64,000 nt of DNA from Streptomyces sp. WM4235 (GTDB lineage: Bacteria > Actinomycetota > Actinomycetes > Streptomycetales > Streptomycetaceae). Where the stretch lies: positions 1 through 64,000 of the forward strand of contig NZ_LGDE01000001.1 in NCBI RefSeq assembly GCF_001279725.1, read 5' to 3'. Shown piece after piece: positions 35,445 through 44,374 of this stretch. A model generated the notes under the pieces. It ran no database searches and was not told where the DNA came from. It worked only from the letters and a program-made list of their open reading frames with translations. The first letter of the stretch is position 1; every line of letters starts with the position of its first letter. The translations under genes and the position numbers were made by a program.

Positions 35445-36761
35445 TCACTGCTCCAGGGCGTTGTCGATCGCCTTCACCGCGGCGTCCCAGCCCTCCTGCG
35501 GGGTGCGGCCCTTCTGGTCGACCTGGAGCATCCCGATGTCCGCCAGGTTCTGCGCGATGACCAGGTCCTTCGGGCCGATCACCGTCACCGGCACCCCCTC
35601 GGCGGCCCGCGCGAAGATCTCCCCGATCGGGGCGCCGCCGAAGTACGCGTGCTTCGCGCCCGACACCGCCGGCAGGCTGTAGGCGGCACTCGCGCTCGGG
35701 AAGCTGCCGCGCTTCTCGAACAGCTTCGCCTGCTGCGCCGGGGCCGTCAGCCAGGCCGCCAGCTTCGCCGCCTCCTCGGCCTTCTTGCCCGCCTTCGGCA
35801 CCACCAGGAACGAACCGCCCCAGTTGCTCGGCTTCGGGGCCTGCGCCACGTCCCACTTGTCCTTGCCCGCCGGACCGGCCTTGTCCTGGATGTAGCCGAG
35901 CATCCAGGCAGGGCAGGACACGGTGGCGAAGTTCCCGTTGGAGAAGCCCTGGTCCCAGGCCGGGGTGAACTGCTGGAGCTTCGCGCTCAACCCCTCGACG
36001 GCGAAGGAGGCCGCCAGGTCGAAGGCCCCGCGCACCGCGGGGTTCGTCTTGTACGCGACCTTGCCCTGCGCGTCGTAGAACCGCTCCGCGCTGCTGCCCG
36101 TCACCGCCGCCATCACGCCCGACGCGGAGTCCACGAAGGCCTTGCCCGCCCCGGCCTTCGCCTTGTAGGCCTTGCCCGTCTCCAGGTACTTGTTCCAGTC
36201 GCCCGCCCACAGCGCGCCGACCGCGGCCCGGTCGGTGGGCAGCCCGGCCGCCGCGAAGAGGTCCTTGCGGTAGCAGATGCCCTGCGGGCCTATGTCGGTG
36301 CCGAGGGCGACCGTGGCCCCGTTCTTCGCGGTGCCCTGGGCCCACTTCCACGGCAGGTAGGCGCCCTTGTCGACGCCCGGCGCCTTGGCGAGGTCGACCA
36401 GCTTGTCCGCCTGGGTCGCGGTGACCTCCGCGATGTTGTTGACCTCCACGGCCTGGATGTCGGCGAGTCCGCTGCCGGTACCCAGGTGGGTCAGGAGCTG
36501 CGGGTAGTAGTTCTCGTTGCGCTCGATGGAGGTCTGCTCGATCCTGACCCCCGGGTTCTGCGCCATGTACTCGTCGTACAGGCCCGCCTCCTGGAGCCCG
36601 AAGGCGCCGAAGACCCCGACCGTGAGGGTGGTCTTCGCCTTGCCGCCGGTGGAGCCGCCCTGGGCGGGGGCCTCGCCGGGGTCCTGCGAGCACCCCGCGA
36701 GGAGCAGCGCCGTCGCGCCCATCGCACCGACCGCGGTCACAAGTCTTCTTCGGGCTCGCAT
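35445..36761 (-). CDS. cebE: Cellobiose/cellotriose-binding lipoprotein CebE
   Basis: A 438-residue extracellular solute-binding lipoprotein. The lipobox is LLLAGC with Cys24 as the anchor. The periplasmic-binding-protein fold follows, with VGVFGAFGLQEAGLYDEYM near residues 47-65 and SNWGGSFLVVPKAGKKAEEA near 316-335, typical of family 1 sugar-binding proteins. It is the first gene of cebEFG-bglC. The CebR box lies 51-64 nt upstream of its start codon, in the divergent promoter region shared with cebR. Confidence 0.92.
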   Translation of the reverse strand: MRARRRLVTAVGAMGATALLLAGCSQDPGEAPAQGGSTGGKAKTTLTVGVFGAFGLQEAGLYDEYMAQNPGVRIEQTSIERNENYYPQLLTHLGTGSGLADIQAVEVNNIAEVTATQADKLVDLAKAPGVDKGAYLPWKWAQGTAKNGATVALGTDIGPQGICYRKDLFAAAGLPTDRAAVGALWAGDWNKYLETGKAYKAKAGAGKAFVDSASGVMAAVTGSSAERFYDAQGKVAYKTNPAVRGAFDLAASFAVEGLSAKLQQFTPAWDQGFSNGNFATVSCPAWMLGYIQDKAGPAGKDKWDVAQAPKPSNWGGSFLVVPKAGKKAEEAAKLAAWLTAPAQQAKLFEKRGSFPSASAAYSLPAVSGAKHAYFGGAPIGEIFARAAEGVPVTVIGPKDLVIAQNLADIGMLQVDQKGRTPQEGWDAAVKAIDNALEQ

Positions 36762-36811
36762 CAGGATCCTCCCTGGGGGATGGAACGTACCGGGTGTCGT
36801 GTGCCACAGTG

Positions 36812-36825
36812 TGGGAGCGCTCCCA
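36812..36825. promoter_or_regulatory. CebR operator
   Basis: TGGGAGCGCTCCCA is a perfect 14-nt palindrome and equals the established Streptomyces CebR box. It lies between divergent cebE and cebR, 51 nt upstream of cebE and 51 nt upstream of cebR. CebR is released by cellobiose in characterised species. Confidence 0.95.
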
Positions 36826-36875
36826 CCATCGTCAAGAGGCAGTCAACGGGTAGATTCACCAGCCGGGAGGAAGCC

Positions 36876-37901
36876 ATGAACGGGCACGGGCGCAGCGGGG
36901 GACGGCCGACGCTGGAGGAGGTCGCGGTCCGGGCCGGGGTCGGACGCGGCACGGTCTCCCGGGTGATCAACGGATCCTCCAAGGTCAGCGAGCACACCAG
37001 GGCCGCCGTCGAGGCCGCCGTCGCCGAGCTCGGCTACGTCCCCAACCGCGCCGCCCGGGCCCTCGCCGCGAACCGCACCGACGCCATCGCCCTCGTCATC
37101 CCCGAGCCCGAGGCCCGCTTCTTCGCCGAGCCGTACTTCTCCGACGTGGTCCGCGGAGTCGGCGCCACCCTCGCCGAGACCGACGTGCAGCTGGTGCTCA
37201 CCCTCGCCGGCAGCGAGCGGGAACGCCGCCGACTGGCCCAGTACCTGTCCGGGCACCGCGTCGACGGGGTGCTGCTGGTCTCCGTGCACGCCGGTGACCC
37301 GCTCCCGGAGCTGCTCGCCGAACTCGGCATCCCCGCGGTGATCAGCGGACGCCGCTCGGCCGACGAGACGCTCCCCAGCGTGGACTCCGACAACCTCGCC
37401 GGAGCCGCCCAGGCCGTACGCCACCTCCTCGGCCGGGGCCGGCGCGTGATCGCCACCGTCACCGGACCCCTCGACGTGTACGGCGCCCAGTGCCGCCTCG
37501 ACGGCTACCGGCAGGCCCTCCAGGCCGCCGGGCACCCGGTCGACGAGGCACTGATCGCGGTCGGGGACTTCACCGAGGAGGGCGGCGCCCGGGCCGTGCG
37601 CGAGCTGCTGGACCGCCGGCCGGACCTCGACGCCGTCTTCGCCGCCTCCGACGTCATGGCGGCGGGCGCCCGCCGCGAGCTGCGGGCCGCCGGTCGCCGC
37701 ATCCCCGCGGACGTGGCACTAGTCGGCTTCGACGACTCGGTGGTGGCCCGCCACATGGACCCGCCGCTGACCAGCGTGCGCCAGCCGATCGAGGAGATGG
37801 GCCGCACCATGGCGCGTGTCCTGCTGGAGCGGATCGCCGGCGAGTCGGGGGAGACGGCGGTCGTCCTGCCGACGGAGCTGGTGGTCCGGGAATCCTCCTG
37901 A
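36876..37901 (+). CDS. cebR: LacI-family cellobiose repressor CebR
   Basis: A 341-residue repressor. The LacI HTH at residues 11-60 reads LEEVAVRAGVGRGTVSRVING, with hinge helix NRAARALAANRT. The sugar-binding domain follows (about 65-335), with VDGVLLVSVH, SVDSDN and VALVGFDDS motifs. ATG 36876 has GGGAGG 6 nt upstream; the frame is open far beyond but that is a shadow of cebE. It represses the divergent cebEFG-bglC operon through the CebR box. A bidirectional-looking terminator follows at 37909. Confidence 0.93.
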   Translation: MNGHGRSGGRPTLEEVAVRAGVGRGTVSRVINGSSKVSEHTRAAVEAAVAELGYVPNRAARALAANRTDAIALVIPEPEARFFAEPYFSDVVRGVGATLAETDVQLVLTLAGSERERRRLAQYLSGHRVDGVLLVSVHAGDPLPELLAELGIPAVISGRRSADETLPSVDSDNLAGAAQAVRHLLGRGRRVIATVTGPLDVYGAQCRLDGYRQALQAAGHPVDEALIAVGDFTEEGGARAVRELLDRRPDLDAVFAASDVMAAGARRELRAAGRRIPADVALVGFDDSVVARHMDPPLTSVRQPIEEMGRTMARVLLERIAGESGETAVVLPTELVVRESS

Positions 37902-37908
37902 GCACGCG

Positions 37909-37944
37909 AAAGGCCCCGGCCCGCTCGCGCGGGACGGGGCCTTT
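37909..37944 (+). terminator. Terminator after cebR (and convergent tRNA-His)
   Basis: AAAGGCCCCGGCCCGC pairs with GCGGGACGGGGCCTTT around a TCGC loop (one mismatch). The A and T flanks suit both directions. Confidence 0.92.
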
Positions 37945-37950
37945 CCACAG

Positions 37951-38024
37951 GGTGAGTGACGGGACTTGAACCCGCGGCCACCTGGACCACAACCAGGTGC
38001 TCTACCAACTGAGCTACACCCACC
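37951..38024 (-). tRNA. tRNA-His (GTG)
   Basis: On the minus strand the cloverleaf begins GTGGGTGTAGCTCAG and has anticodon stem-loop CCTGG-TTGTGGT-CCAGG with anticodon GTG. The acceptor GTGGGTG pairs with CACTCAC (one G:T). A G at -1 (38024) faces discriminator C (37951), the hallmark of tRNA-His. CCA is not encoded. Confidence 0.96.
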
Positions 38025-38120
38025 ATGTCCGGTCGGAAAACCGACCGGCCGAAGAAAAGCGTACAGGGTCCGGGAGGGTGCTCGCTCCCCCCTTTCCCCG
38101 CCGCCCGCCTCCGGAGGGTG

Positions 38121-38723
38121 CTACGCGCCGCCCACCACGTGCCTGGCGGCGATGGTGCGGGCCGTGTCCGAGTCGGGTCCGGGCTGCGGCACGAAGACCG
38201 CCTCGCGGTAGTAGCGCAGCTCGGCGATGGACTCCTTGATGTCCGCGAGCGCCCGGTGGTTCCCGTTCTTCGGCGGGCTGTTGAAGTACGCCCGCGGGTA
38301 CCAGCGGCGGGCCAGCTCCTTGACCGAGGACACGTCCACGATCCGGTAGTGCATGTAGCTCTCCAGCGCGGCCATGTCGCGCAGCAGGAAGCCGCGGTCG
38401 GTGCCGACCGAGTTTCCGCAGAGCGGAGCCTTGCGGGGCTCCTTGACGTGTTCCCGTACGTACGCCAGGACCTGCGCCTCGGCGTCCGCGAGCGTGGTCC
38501 CGCCGGCCAGCTCGTCGAGCAGGCCGGACGAGGTGTGCATCTCGCGCACCACGTCGGGCATGGTCTCCAGGGAAGCGTCCGGCGGGCGGATCACGATGTC
38601 CACGCCTTCGCCGAGCACGTTGAGCTCCGAGTCGGTGACCAGTGCGGCCACCTCGATAAGTGCGTCGTCCGTCAACGAGAGCCCGGTCATCTCGCAGTCG
38701 ATCCACACCATGCGATCGTTCAT
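38121..38723 (-). CDS. orn: Oligoribonuclease
   Basis: A 200-residue DEDDh 3'-5' exoribonuclease that degrades 2-5-nt RNA and, in Streptomyces, pGpG from cyclic-di-GMP turnover. The catalytic acids are seen in [10 protein letters not shown] (Asp9, Glu11), [13 protein letters not shown] (about 105-117) and [11 protein letters not shown] (His and Asp, about 156-166). Length and motif order are normal. It lies 112 nt downstream of adpA, the conserved adpA-ornA arrangement, with a terminator-like hairpin between. The GGDEF-EAL protein at 9699 would supply its pGpG substrate. Confidence 0.96.
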   Translation of the reverse strand: MNDRMVWIDCEMTGLSLTDDALIEVAALVTDSELNVLGEGVDIVIRPPDASLETMPDVVREMHTSSGLLDELAGGTTLADAEAQVLAYVREHVKEPRKAPLCGNSVGTDRGFLLRDMAALESYMHYRIVDVSSVKELARRWYPRAYFNSPPKNGNHRALADIKESIAELRYYREAVFVPQPGPDSDTARTIAARHVVGGA

Positions 38724-38773
38724 GCGCCCACCTTATGCGCTCTTCGCCGGATCGGACCGGGCCCGTACACGCC

Positions 38774-38817
38774 CGAAGGCCCCTCTCGTCGGGGACGGCC
38801 GACGAGAGGGACCTTCG
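38774..38817 (-). terminator. Hairpin between adpA and orn
   Basis: CGAAGGCCCCTCTCGTCGG pairs with CCGACGAGAGGGACCTTCG (one mismatch) around GGACGG. It starts 18 nt after the adpA stop and 51 nt before orn, so adpA transcripts probably end here and orn has its own promoter. Confidence 0.85.
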
Positions 38818-38835
38818 TGGTCCGGGCGGGCGGGA

Positions 38836-40008
38836 CTACGCGTGCTCGCGCAGCACCCGGTTCGGCGCGTACAGCTCCGTCACCGACTGACCGGCCGCGG
38901 CCAGGGCCGCCGCCGCCCGCTGGGGCTGCGGAGTGCGCTGGTGCGGGAGCGGGCCCTCCGAGATCTGCGTCACCTGCGACACGTCGGCCTGCGGCCGGCG
39001 CGCCCGGTACGCGGACCGGTAGGCGGCCGGGGAGGACCCCAGCTGCCGGCGGAAGTGACCGCGCAGCGCGACGGGCGAACGGAACCCGCAGCGCCCGGCG
39101 ACCTCGTCGACCGAGTAGTCGGAGGTCTCCAGCAGCCGCTGTGCCTGGAGTACCCGCTGGGTGATCAGCCACTGGAGCGGAGCGCTGCCGGTGAGCGAAC
39201 GGAACCGCCGGTCGAAGGTGCGCCTGCTCATGTAGGCGCGGGCGGCCAGCGTCTCCACGTCGAACTGCTCGTGGAGGTGTTCCAGCGCCCAGGCGACGAC
39301 CTCGGCCAGCGGATCCGCGCCGATCTCTTCCGGAAGTGACCGGTCGAGGTAGCGTTCCTGGCCACCCGTGCGGCGCGGCGGCACGACGAGCCGGCGGGCC
39401 AGAGCCCCGGCCGCCTCGCTGCCGTGATCCGTGCGCACGATGTGCAGGCACAGGTCGATTCCGGCCGCGGTGCCCGCGGACGTCAGTACGTCGCCGTCGT
39501 CGACGAACAGCTCGCGCGGGTCGACGTGGACGGACGGGTACCGCTTGGCCAGCGTCGGCGCGTACATCCAGTGCGTCGTCGCGGGCCGACCGTCGAGCAG
39601 ACCGGCGGCGGCGAGCACGAAGGCCCCCGTGCACAGTCCGACGATCCGGGCACCTTCCTCGTGCGCCAGACGCAGTGCGTCGAGCGCCTCCGGCGGCGGC
39701 GGTGAAGTGATGGAGCGCCAGGCCGGAACGACGACCGTGCCTGCCCGGGCGATCGCCTCCAACCCGTACGGCGCGGTCAGTTCGAGTCCGCCGGTGGTCC
39801 GCAGCGGACCGTCCTCACCGGCGCACACGAGCAGTCGATAGCGTGGAACTCCCGCGTCCTGCCGGTCGATGCCGAACACGGAGAGTGGAATGGAACTCTC
39901 GAAGATCGGGCCGCCGCTGAACAGCAGCACGGCGACGATCTCTCTGCGGCGACGCCCCGCGAGCTTCCGGCCCGCGTCCGCGACGACGGCGGTGGAATCC
40001 TGGCTCAT
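38836..40008 (-). CDS. adpA: Pleiotropic developmental regulator AdpA, without a TTA codon
   Basis: A 390-residue AraC/XylS regulator controlling morphology and secondary metabolism. The DJ-1/GATase-like N domain covers about 25-195 (GLCTGAFVLAAAGLLDG at 124-140 holds the Cys-type nucleophile position). The C-terminal AraC domain covers about 235-332 with two HTHs, including MSRRTFDRRFRSLTG and VDEVAGRCGFRSPVALRGHF. The Streptomyces orthologue typically contains one TTA leucine codon that makes it bldA-dependent. Here no TAA triplet occurs anywhere on the plus strand of 38836-40008, so no TTA codon exists in the gene. The upstream 376 nt are leader/promoter sequence. Neighbour orn confirms identity. 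Confidence 0.95.
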   Translation of the reverse strand: MSQDSTAVVADAGRKLAGRRRREIVAVLLFSGGPIFESSIPLSVFGIDRQDAGVPRYRLLVCAGEDGPLRTTGGLELTAPYGLEAIARAGTVVVPAWRSITSPPPPEALDALRLAHEEGARIVGLCTGAFVLAAAGLLDGRPATTHWMYAPTLAKRYPSVHVDPRELFVDDGDVLTSAGTAAGIDLCLHIVRTDHGSEAAGALARRLVVPPRRTGGQERYLDRSLPEEIGADPLAEVVAWALEHLHEQFDVETLAARAYMSRRTFDRRFRSLTGSAPLQWLITQRVLQAQRLLETSDYSVDEVAGRCGFRSPVALRGHFRRQLGSSPAAYRSAYRARRPQADVSQVTQISEGPLPHQRTPQPQRAAAALAAAGQSVTELYAPNRVLREHA

Positions 40009-40384
40009 GGCGCTAAGCCCCCCTTGGGTGTCGCGACTCCTTGGTCTGGTCGCACCTGCACGTTTCCCCTCGGCCTTGCACGTGGATCCCCCGCCGTAAA
40101 TACATGATCGAATCTACTGCGTCCCGTGGTGTCGGCGTGACAAGTTCAGCACGCAGCGCTATGTCGACTTGGCAACTTGGCGAAAAGCATTCGATCAGTA
40201 AGGGTTCCACTCCGCTACCCGTGCGGGAAGCGCAGAGTCCGGCCATGGCCCGTACCCATAGGGTCACGCGCCCCCCGGAGCTCTGTCGTCGCTGGTGATG
40301 GGGGGGTTGGGGGGACATTCCGGCAAGGGGGGCGACCTGCCGGGAAGTTGGCTTAAAACAGGCGGGTGTGTACGTGCGAATCGG
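40009..40384 (-). promoter_or_regulatory. Long adpA upstream region
   Basis: This 376-nt gene-free stretch precedes adpA. It has a lower-GC part (40090-40240) that could hold the promoter and AdpA self-binding sites. No site was assigned with confidence, and no reading frame on either strand has coding support. Confidence 0.45.
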
Positions 40385-40705
40385 TCAGCCGAGAGGGGAG
40401 ACGCCCCCGGAACCGTGGCGGCCGCGGTGTGAACCGGCCCCGCCGCGCGAGTGTCGGCCGCGCCGGCTGGACGCGAACGGCTCCTCGGTGCGCACCCGGG
40501 CCGCGGACCGTTCGGCCTTCTCGGAGTGCCGCAGCAGCACCCGGCAGGCGGCGGTGACGGCGGCGAGACCCAGGGTCGCGACGGCCGCCCCGCCGAAGGA
40601 GGTTCCGTAGACGACCAGGACCACCGGGACGAGCAGGCAGCTGAAGACGGCCCAGCGCACCACGTCACCCGCGGGGTCGTCATGCCGGGTTCGGGCGCGA
40701 CGCAC
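40385..40705 (-). CDS. Small two-helix membrane protein upstream of adpA
   Basis: A 106-residue protein. Two adjacent helices (VVRWAVFSCLLVPVVLVVYG and FGGAAVATLGLAAVTAACRVLL, about 15-56) are followed by a basic, Ser/Gly/His-rich cytoplasmic tail (about 60-106, SRRGRHSRGGAGSHRGRH). The GTG at 40705 (VRRARTRHDDPAG) is the best start before the helices, though its ribosome site is weak. It is transcribed towards adpA, 376 nt upstream of it. Function unknown. Confidence 0.7.
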   Translation of the reverse strand: MRRARTRHDDPAGDVVRWAVFSCLLVPVVLVVYGTSFGGAAVATLGLAAVTAACRVLLRHSEKAERSAARVRTEEPFASSRRGRHSRGGAGSHRGRHGSGGVSPLG

Positions 40706-41191
40706 GGAAGGGTGAAGACGCGCGGAAGGGGGAAGAGGAACGGGCGCGAGACGCGGTGTCGCGTTGCCGGAGTGCGCGCCGGAGTGGGCGCCGGAACGCG
40801 ACGACGTGCCGGGCAGGACGGAACGCGTCGGCGGAGCGGGCTGGACGGGGTGGACCGGACGGCCGGGCACGGCGTACTCCCTGCGGGCTCTTCCTGGACG
40901 GTCGGACGCCTGTCCAACGGTGCGCGGAGGGGCACGGTCACTGCGCGCACGGGTGGTGCCCGCTCCGCTCGTCACTGGCTGTAGGGGCCAGTCGACATTG
41001 CCAACGCGCCGTCCCTCCGGCATGCTCCCTGGGACGCTCTCCAAGGGCGGCATGCCCTGTGCAGGACAGGAGTGTCGCCGTACCCTGGAGGGTATGGGCT
41101 TGGGAAGATGCTTCCCGGACAGAGCTCCGTCACACTGCGTCGCCGATTTCGCCCCTGTCGCTTCCCCCCGAGGACCCTTCGCCGAGACACC
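40706..41191. other. 486-nt divergent region, no supported gene
   Basis: Lies between the small membrane protein (minus) and the stress protein (plus). Several overlapping frames are open because of the GC content, but none has recognisable protein sequence. It should contain two divergent promoters; none was recognised with confidence. Confidence 0.4.
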
Positions 41192-41722
41192 ATGGCCGGT
41201 CACGAATTCTCCGAACCCGCGGACCGCAAGCGCAAACCCCTCGCCGACTCCGCGTCGGCCGACCTGCGCGCGGTGGAACAGACGCGCCATCCCTGCGACC
41301 CGGCCTTCCGGCACGGCGTCGTGGTGGGCTTCGACGGCTCGACCTCCAGTGAGCGGGCCCTCGCGTACGCCATCGGGATGGCCCGACGCTCCGGATCCGG
41401 CCTGATCATCGTGCACGTGGCCAACCGGCTGCCCACCACGGTGTGGGCCGGCTGCGAGCCCCCCGTCTTCGTGGACGTCCCCGACCATCGCACCGAGGTC
41501 CTGGGGCTGGAGCTGGCCTGTGCGGACTACCTGTCCGAGGTGCCCTGGATCCTGGTCGAGCGGGGCGGGGACATCTGTCACGAGCTGGAGGAGGTCGGCC
41601 GGGAGTACTCGGCGGACGCCATCGTGGTCGGCTCCACGCACGGCATCGTGGGCCGGATCTTCGGCTCGGTGGCGGGCCGACTGGCCAAGCGGGCACAGCG
41701 ACCGGTTGTTGTCATTCCGTGA
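41192..41722 (+). CDS. Universal stress protein family member
   Basis: A 176-residue single-domain USP. After a charged N tail of about 40 residues, the fold starts with GVVVGFDGSTSSERALAYAIGMA (about 42-64, with the conserved first Asp) and ends with IVVGSTHGIVGRIFGSVAGRLA and RPVVVIP (about 145-176). The nucleotide loop, normally Gx2Gx9G(S/T), is shortened here (GSTHGIVGRIFGS), so ATP binding is uncertain. The ATG at 41192 was chosen to remove an unsupported upstream extension. It is followed after 99 nt by the acetate-family transporter. Confidence 0.85.
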   Translation: MAGHEFSEPADRKRKPLADSASADLRAVEQTRHPCDPAFRHGVVVGFDGSTSSERALAYAIGMARRSGSGLIIVHVANRLPTTVWAGCEPPVFVDVPDHRTEVLGLELACADYLSEVPWILVERGGDICHELEEVGREYSADAIVVGSTHGIVGRIFGSVAGRLAKRAQRPVVVIP

Positions 41723-41821
41723 CCCTCTGTACGCCGTTCGTGCGGTTGTGAACCCTCATATAAAGGGTAGATAAGTGCTGCTGGGACGCAGCAAACAACT
41801 GCAGATCGAAGGGAGCCCGCC

Positions 41822-42391
41822 GTGGACAACGGTGTCTCTGCGGGAAGCTCGGCCTCTACTTCGACCCTCGGGCACATTGCCCTGGGTCTCACCCTTCTCG
41901 CGTTCGGTATCGGCCACACCGGCATCATCGACGGCGTGACCGCCGCGAACTCCGTTTCGCTCGCCACCTACGTCGGCGGTCTCGCCCTGTTCGTCCTCGG
42001 GATCCTCGAATTCCGGGGCGGCGACGGCTTCAACGGCACCGCGTTCGCGGGGCTCGGCGCCTTCTGGTTCACCTGGGCCGCGGGGGCCGACGGAAAGGTT
42101 TCGGCGGATGCCGCCGGGGCGTTCCTCGTCCTGTTCGCCCTGCTCGGCCTGACCCTCACGGTGGGGGCGGCGAGCGGACTGTTCGGGCAGGGCGTGTACG
42201 CCCTGTTCACCCTCTCCCTGCTGCTCCTCGCGGTGGGAGCCTTCGCCGACAGCGGTCTGCTCGCCAAGATCGCCGGCTGGGTGGCGGCGGTCGCCGGGCT
42301 GCTGGCCTGGTACGGGGCCACGGCCGCGCTGGCGCACTGGCCGGTGGCGCTCGGCAGCAGGGCCCGCGGGGACGCGGTCCCCGCGAGCTGA
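41822..42391 (+). CDS. GPR1/FUN34/YaaH (SatP) family acetate transporter
   Basis: A 189-residue membrane protein with six predicted helices, for example LGHIALGLTLLAFGIGHTGI, VSLATYVGGLALFVLGILE and IAGWVAAVAGLLAWYGATAAL. The members NPxG and FxxGxxxGAF-type motif are partly changed: AGLGAFWFTWAA near residues 76-87 aligns with the third-helix motif. The family carries acetate or succinate across the membrane. The GTG start has GGGAG 7 nt upstream. A strong bidirectional terminator separates it from glmS. Confidence 0.83.
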   Translation: MDNGVSAGSSASTSTLGHIALGLTLLAFGIGHTGIIDGVTAANSVSLATYVGGLALFVLGILEFRGGDGFNGTAFAGLGAFWFTWAAGADGKVSADAAGAFLVLFALLGLTLTVGAASGLFGQGVYALFTLSLLLLAVGAFADSGLLAKIAGWVAAVAGLLAWYGATAALAHWPVALGSRARGDAVPAS

Positions 42392-42418
42392 GCCGTACGA
42401 GGGAGCCGTGAGGAACGC

Positions 42419-42457
42419 GGAAGGCCCCCGGGGGACGTGATCCCCCGGGGGCCTTCC
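42419..42457. terminator. Bidirectional terminator between transporter and glmS
   Basis: A perfect 17-bp stem, GGAAGGCCCCCGGGGGA (42419-42435) with TCCCCCGGGGGCCTTCC (42441-42457), and a 5-nt loop. Confidence 0.95.
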
Positions 42458-42483
42458 GCGCGTGCTGCCGTCCGACCGCTCGA

Positions 42484-44301
42484 CTACTCGACGGTGACCG
42501 ACTTGGCCAGGTTGCGCGGCTTGTCGATGTCCCGGCCCAGGGCCAGGGCGGTGTGGTACGCCAGGAGCTGGAGCGGGATGCCCATCAGGATCGGGTCGAG
42601 CTCGTCCTCGTTCTTGGGGACGAGGATCGTGTGGTCGGCCTTCTCCTGCTCGCGGTGGGCGACCGCGAGGATCCGGCCGCTGCGGGCCTTGATCTCCTCC
42701 AGCGCCGCGCGGTTCTTCTCCAGCAGGTCGTCGTCCGGGACGATCGCGACCGTCGGCATGGCCGGCTCGATGAGCGCGAGCGGACCGTGCTTGAGCTCGG
42801 AGGCCGGGTAGGCCTCGGCGTGGATGTAGGAGATCTCCTTGAGCTTCAGGGAGGCTTCCAGGGCCACCGGGTAACCGCGCACCCGGCCGATGAACATCAT
42901 CGACTTGGCGTCGGCGTACTCGGCCGCCAGCTTCTTGATGTCCTCTTCGCCTTCGAGGATCTCCTGGATCTGCGCGGGCAGCTTGCGCAGGCCCTCGATG
43001 ATCCGCTTGCCGTCGGTGACCGAGAGGTCCCGGATCCGGCCGAGGTGCACGGCGAGCAGCGCGAAGGCCACGACCGTGTTGGTGAAGCACTTGGTGGAGA
43101 CGACGCAGACCTCGGGGCCGGCGTGCACGTACACGCCGCCGTCGGCCTCGCGGGCGATGGCGGAGCCGACGACGTTCACGACGCCGAGGACGCGGGCGCC
43201 CTTGCGCTTGAGCTCCTGGACGGCCGCGAGGACGTCGTAGGTCTCGCCGGACTGGGAGACCGCGATGTAGAGGGTGTCGGGGTCCACGACCGGGTTGCGG
43301 TAGCGGAACTCGGAGGCCGGCTCGGCGTCGGCGGGGATGCGGGCCAGGCCCTCGATGAGGCCGGCGCCGATCAGACCCGCGTGGTACGAGGTGCCGCAGC
43401 CCAGGATCTTGACCCGGCGGATGCCGCGCGCCTCGCGCGGGTCCAGGTTCAGGCCGCCCAGGTGCACGGTGTTGAAGCGGTCGTCGATCCGGCCGCGCAG
43501 GACGCGGTCGACCGCGTCGGACTGCTCGGAGATCTCCTTGTGCATGTACGTGTCGTGACCGCCCATGTCGTACGAGGCGGCCTCCCACTCCACGGTCTCG
43601 GGCGTGGCGGTGGTCGTCGTGCCGGAGGTGGTGTACGTGCGGAAGTCGTCGGCCTTGAGGGTGGCCATCTCGCCGTCGTCGAGGGTGACGATCTGGCGGG
43701 TGTGGGCGACCAGCGCGGCGACGTCCGAGGCGACGAACATCTCCTTCTCGCCGATGCCGAGGACCACCGGGGAGCCGTTGCGGGCCACGACGATGCGGTC
43801 GGGGAAGTCGGCGTGCATGACGGCGATGCCGTACGTGCCCTCGATGACCTTGACGGCCTCGCGGACCTTCTCCTCAAGGGTGTCGGCCGCGGAGCGGGCG
43901 ACGAGGTGCACGATGACCTCGGTGTCGGTCTCCGAGAGGAAGACGACACCCTCGGACTCCAGCTTGGCGCGCAGCTCGGAGGCGTTGTCCACGATGCCGT
44001 TGTGGACGACCGCGACCTTGTTGTCGGCGTCCAGGTGCGGGTGCGAGTTGATGTCGCTCGGGGCGCCGTGGGTGGCCCAGCGGGTGTGGGCGATGCCGGT
44101 GGTGCCGGCGAAGCGCTTGGGGACCCGGGACTCCAGCTCGCGGACGCGACCCTTGGCCTTGACGACCTTCAGGGCCGCGGACTTCGGGCTGTTGACGACG
44201 ATGCCGGCGGAGTCGTAACCCCGGTACTCCAGCCGCTGGAGGCCCTCCAGCAGCAGCGGTGCCACGTCACGCTTGCCGATGTAACCCACGATTCCGCACA
44301 T
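42484..44301 (-). CDS. glmS: Glutamine-fructose-6-phosphate aminotransferase
   Basis: A 605-residue isomerising enzyme that makes glucosamine-6-phosphate from fructose-6-phosphate and glutamine. The N-terminal Cys2 (MCGIVGYIG) is the amidohydrolase nucleophile, with RLEYRGYDSAGIVV near 22-36 and HTRWATHG near 72-79. Two SIS sugar-binding domains follow (KILGCGTSYHAGL near 297-309; FIGRVRGYPVALEASLKLKE near 470-489), and the C-terminal end SVTVE is standard. Length is normal. A small gene and a DasR-like box lie upstream. The product is the effector of DasR, which makes that box noteworthy. Confidence 0.96.
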   Translation of the reverse strand: MCGIVGYIGKRDVAPLLLEGLQRLEYRGYDSAGIVVNSPKSAALKVVKAKGRVRELESRVPKRFAGTTGIAHTRWATHGAPSDINSHPHLDADNKVAVVHNGIVDNASELRAKLESEGVVFLSETDTEVIVHLVARSAADTLEEKVREAVKVIEGTYGIAVMHADFPDRIVVARNGSPVVLGIGEKEMFVASDVAALVAHTRQIVTLDDGEMATLKADDFRTYTTSGTTTTATPETVEWEAASYDMGGHDTYMHKEISEQSDAVDRVLRGRIDDRFNTVHLGGLNLDPREARGIRRVKILGCGTSYHAGLIGAGLIEGLARIPADAEPASEFRYRNPVVDPDTLYIAVSQSGETYDVLAAVQELKRKGARVLGVVNVVGSAIAREADGGVYVHAGPEVCVVSTKCFTNTVVAFALLAVHLGRIRDLSVTDGKRIIEGLRKLPAQIQEILEGEEDIKKLAAEYADAKSMMFIGRVRGYPVALEASLKLKEISYIHAEAYPASELKHGPLALIEPAMPTVAIVPDDDLLEKNRAALEEIKARSGRILAVAHREQEKADHTILVPKNEDELDPILMGIPLQLLAYHTALALGRDIDKPRNLAKSVTVE

Positions 44302-44374
44302 ACGGTTTTGCCCCTCCTGAAGTCCTGAACGAGTGCTCCGGTCGTCTCCGCGCGTCCGTCCGCGCGGTCACCGG

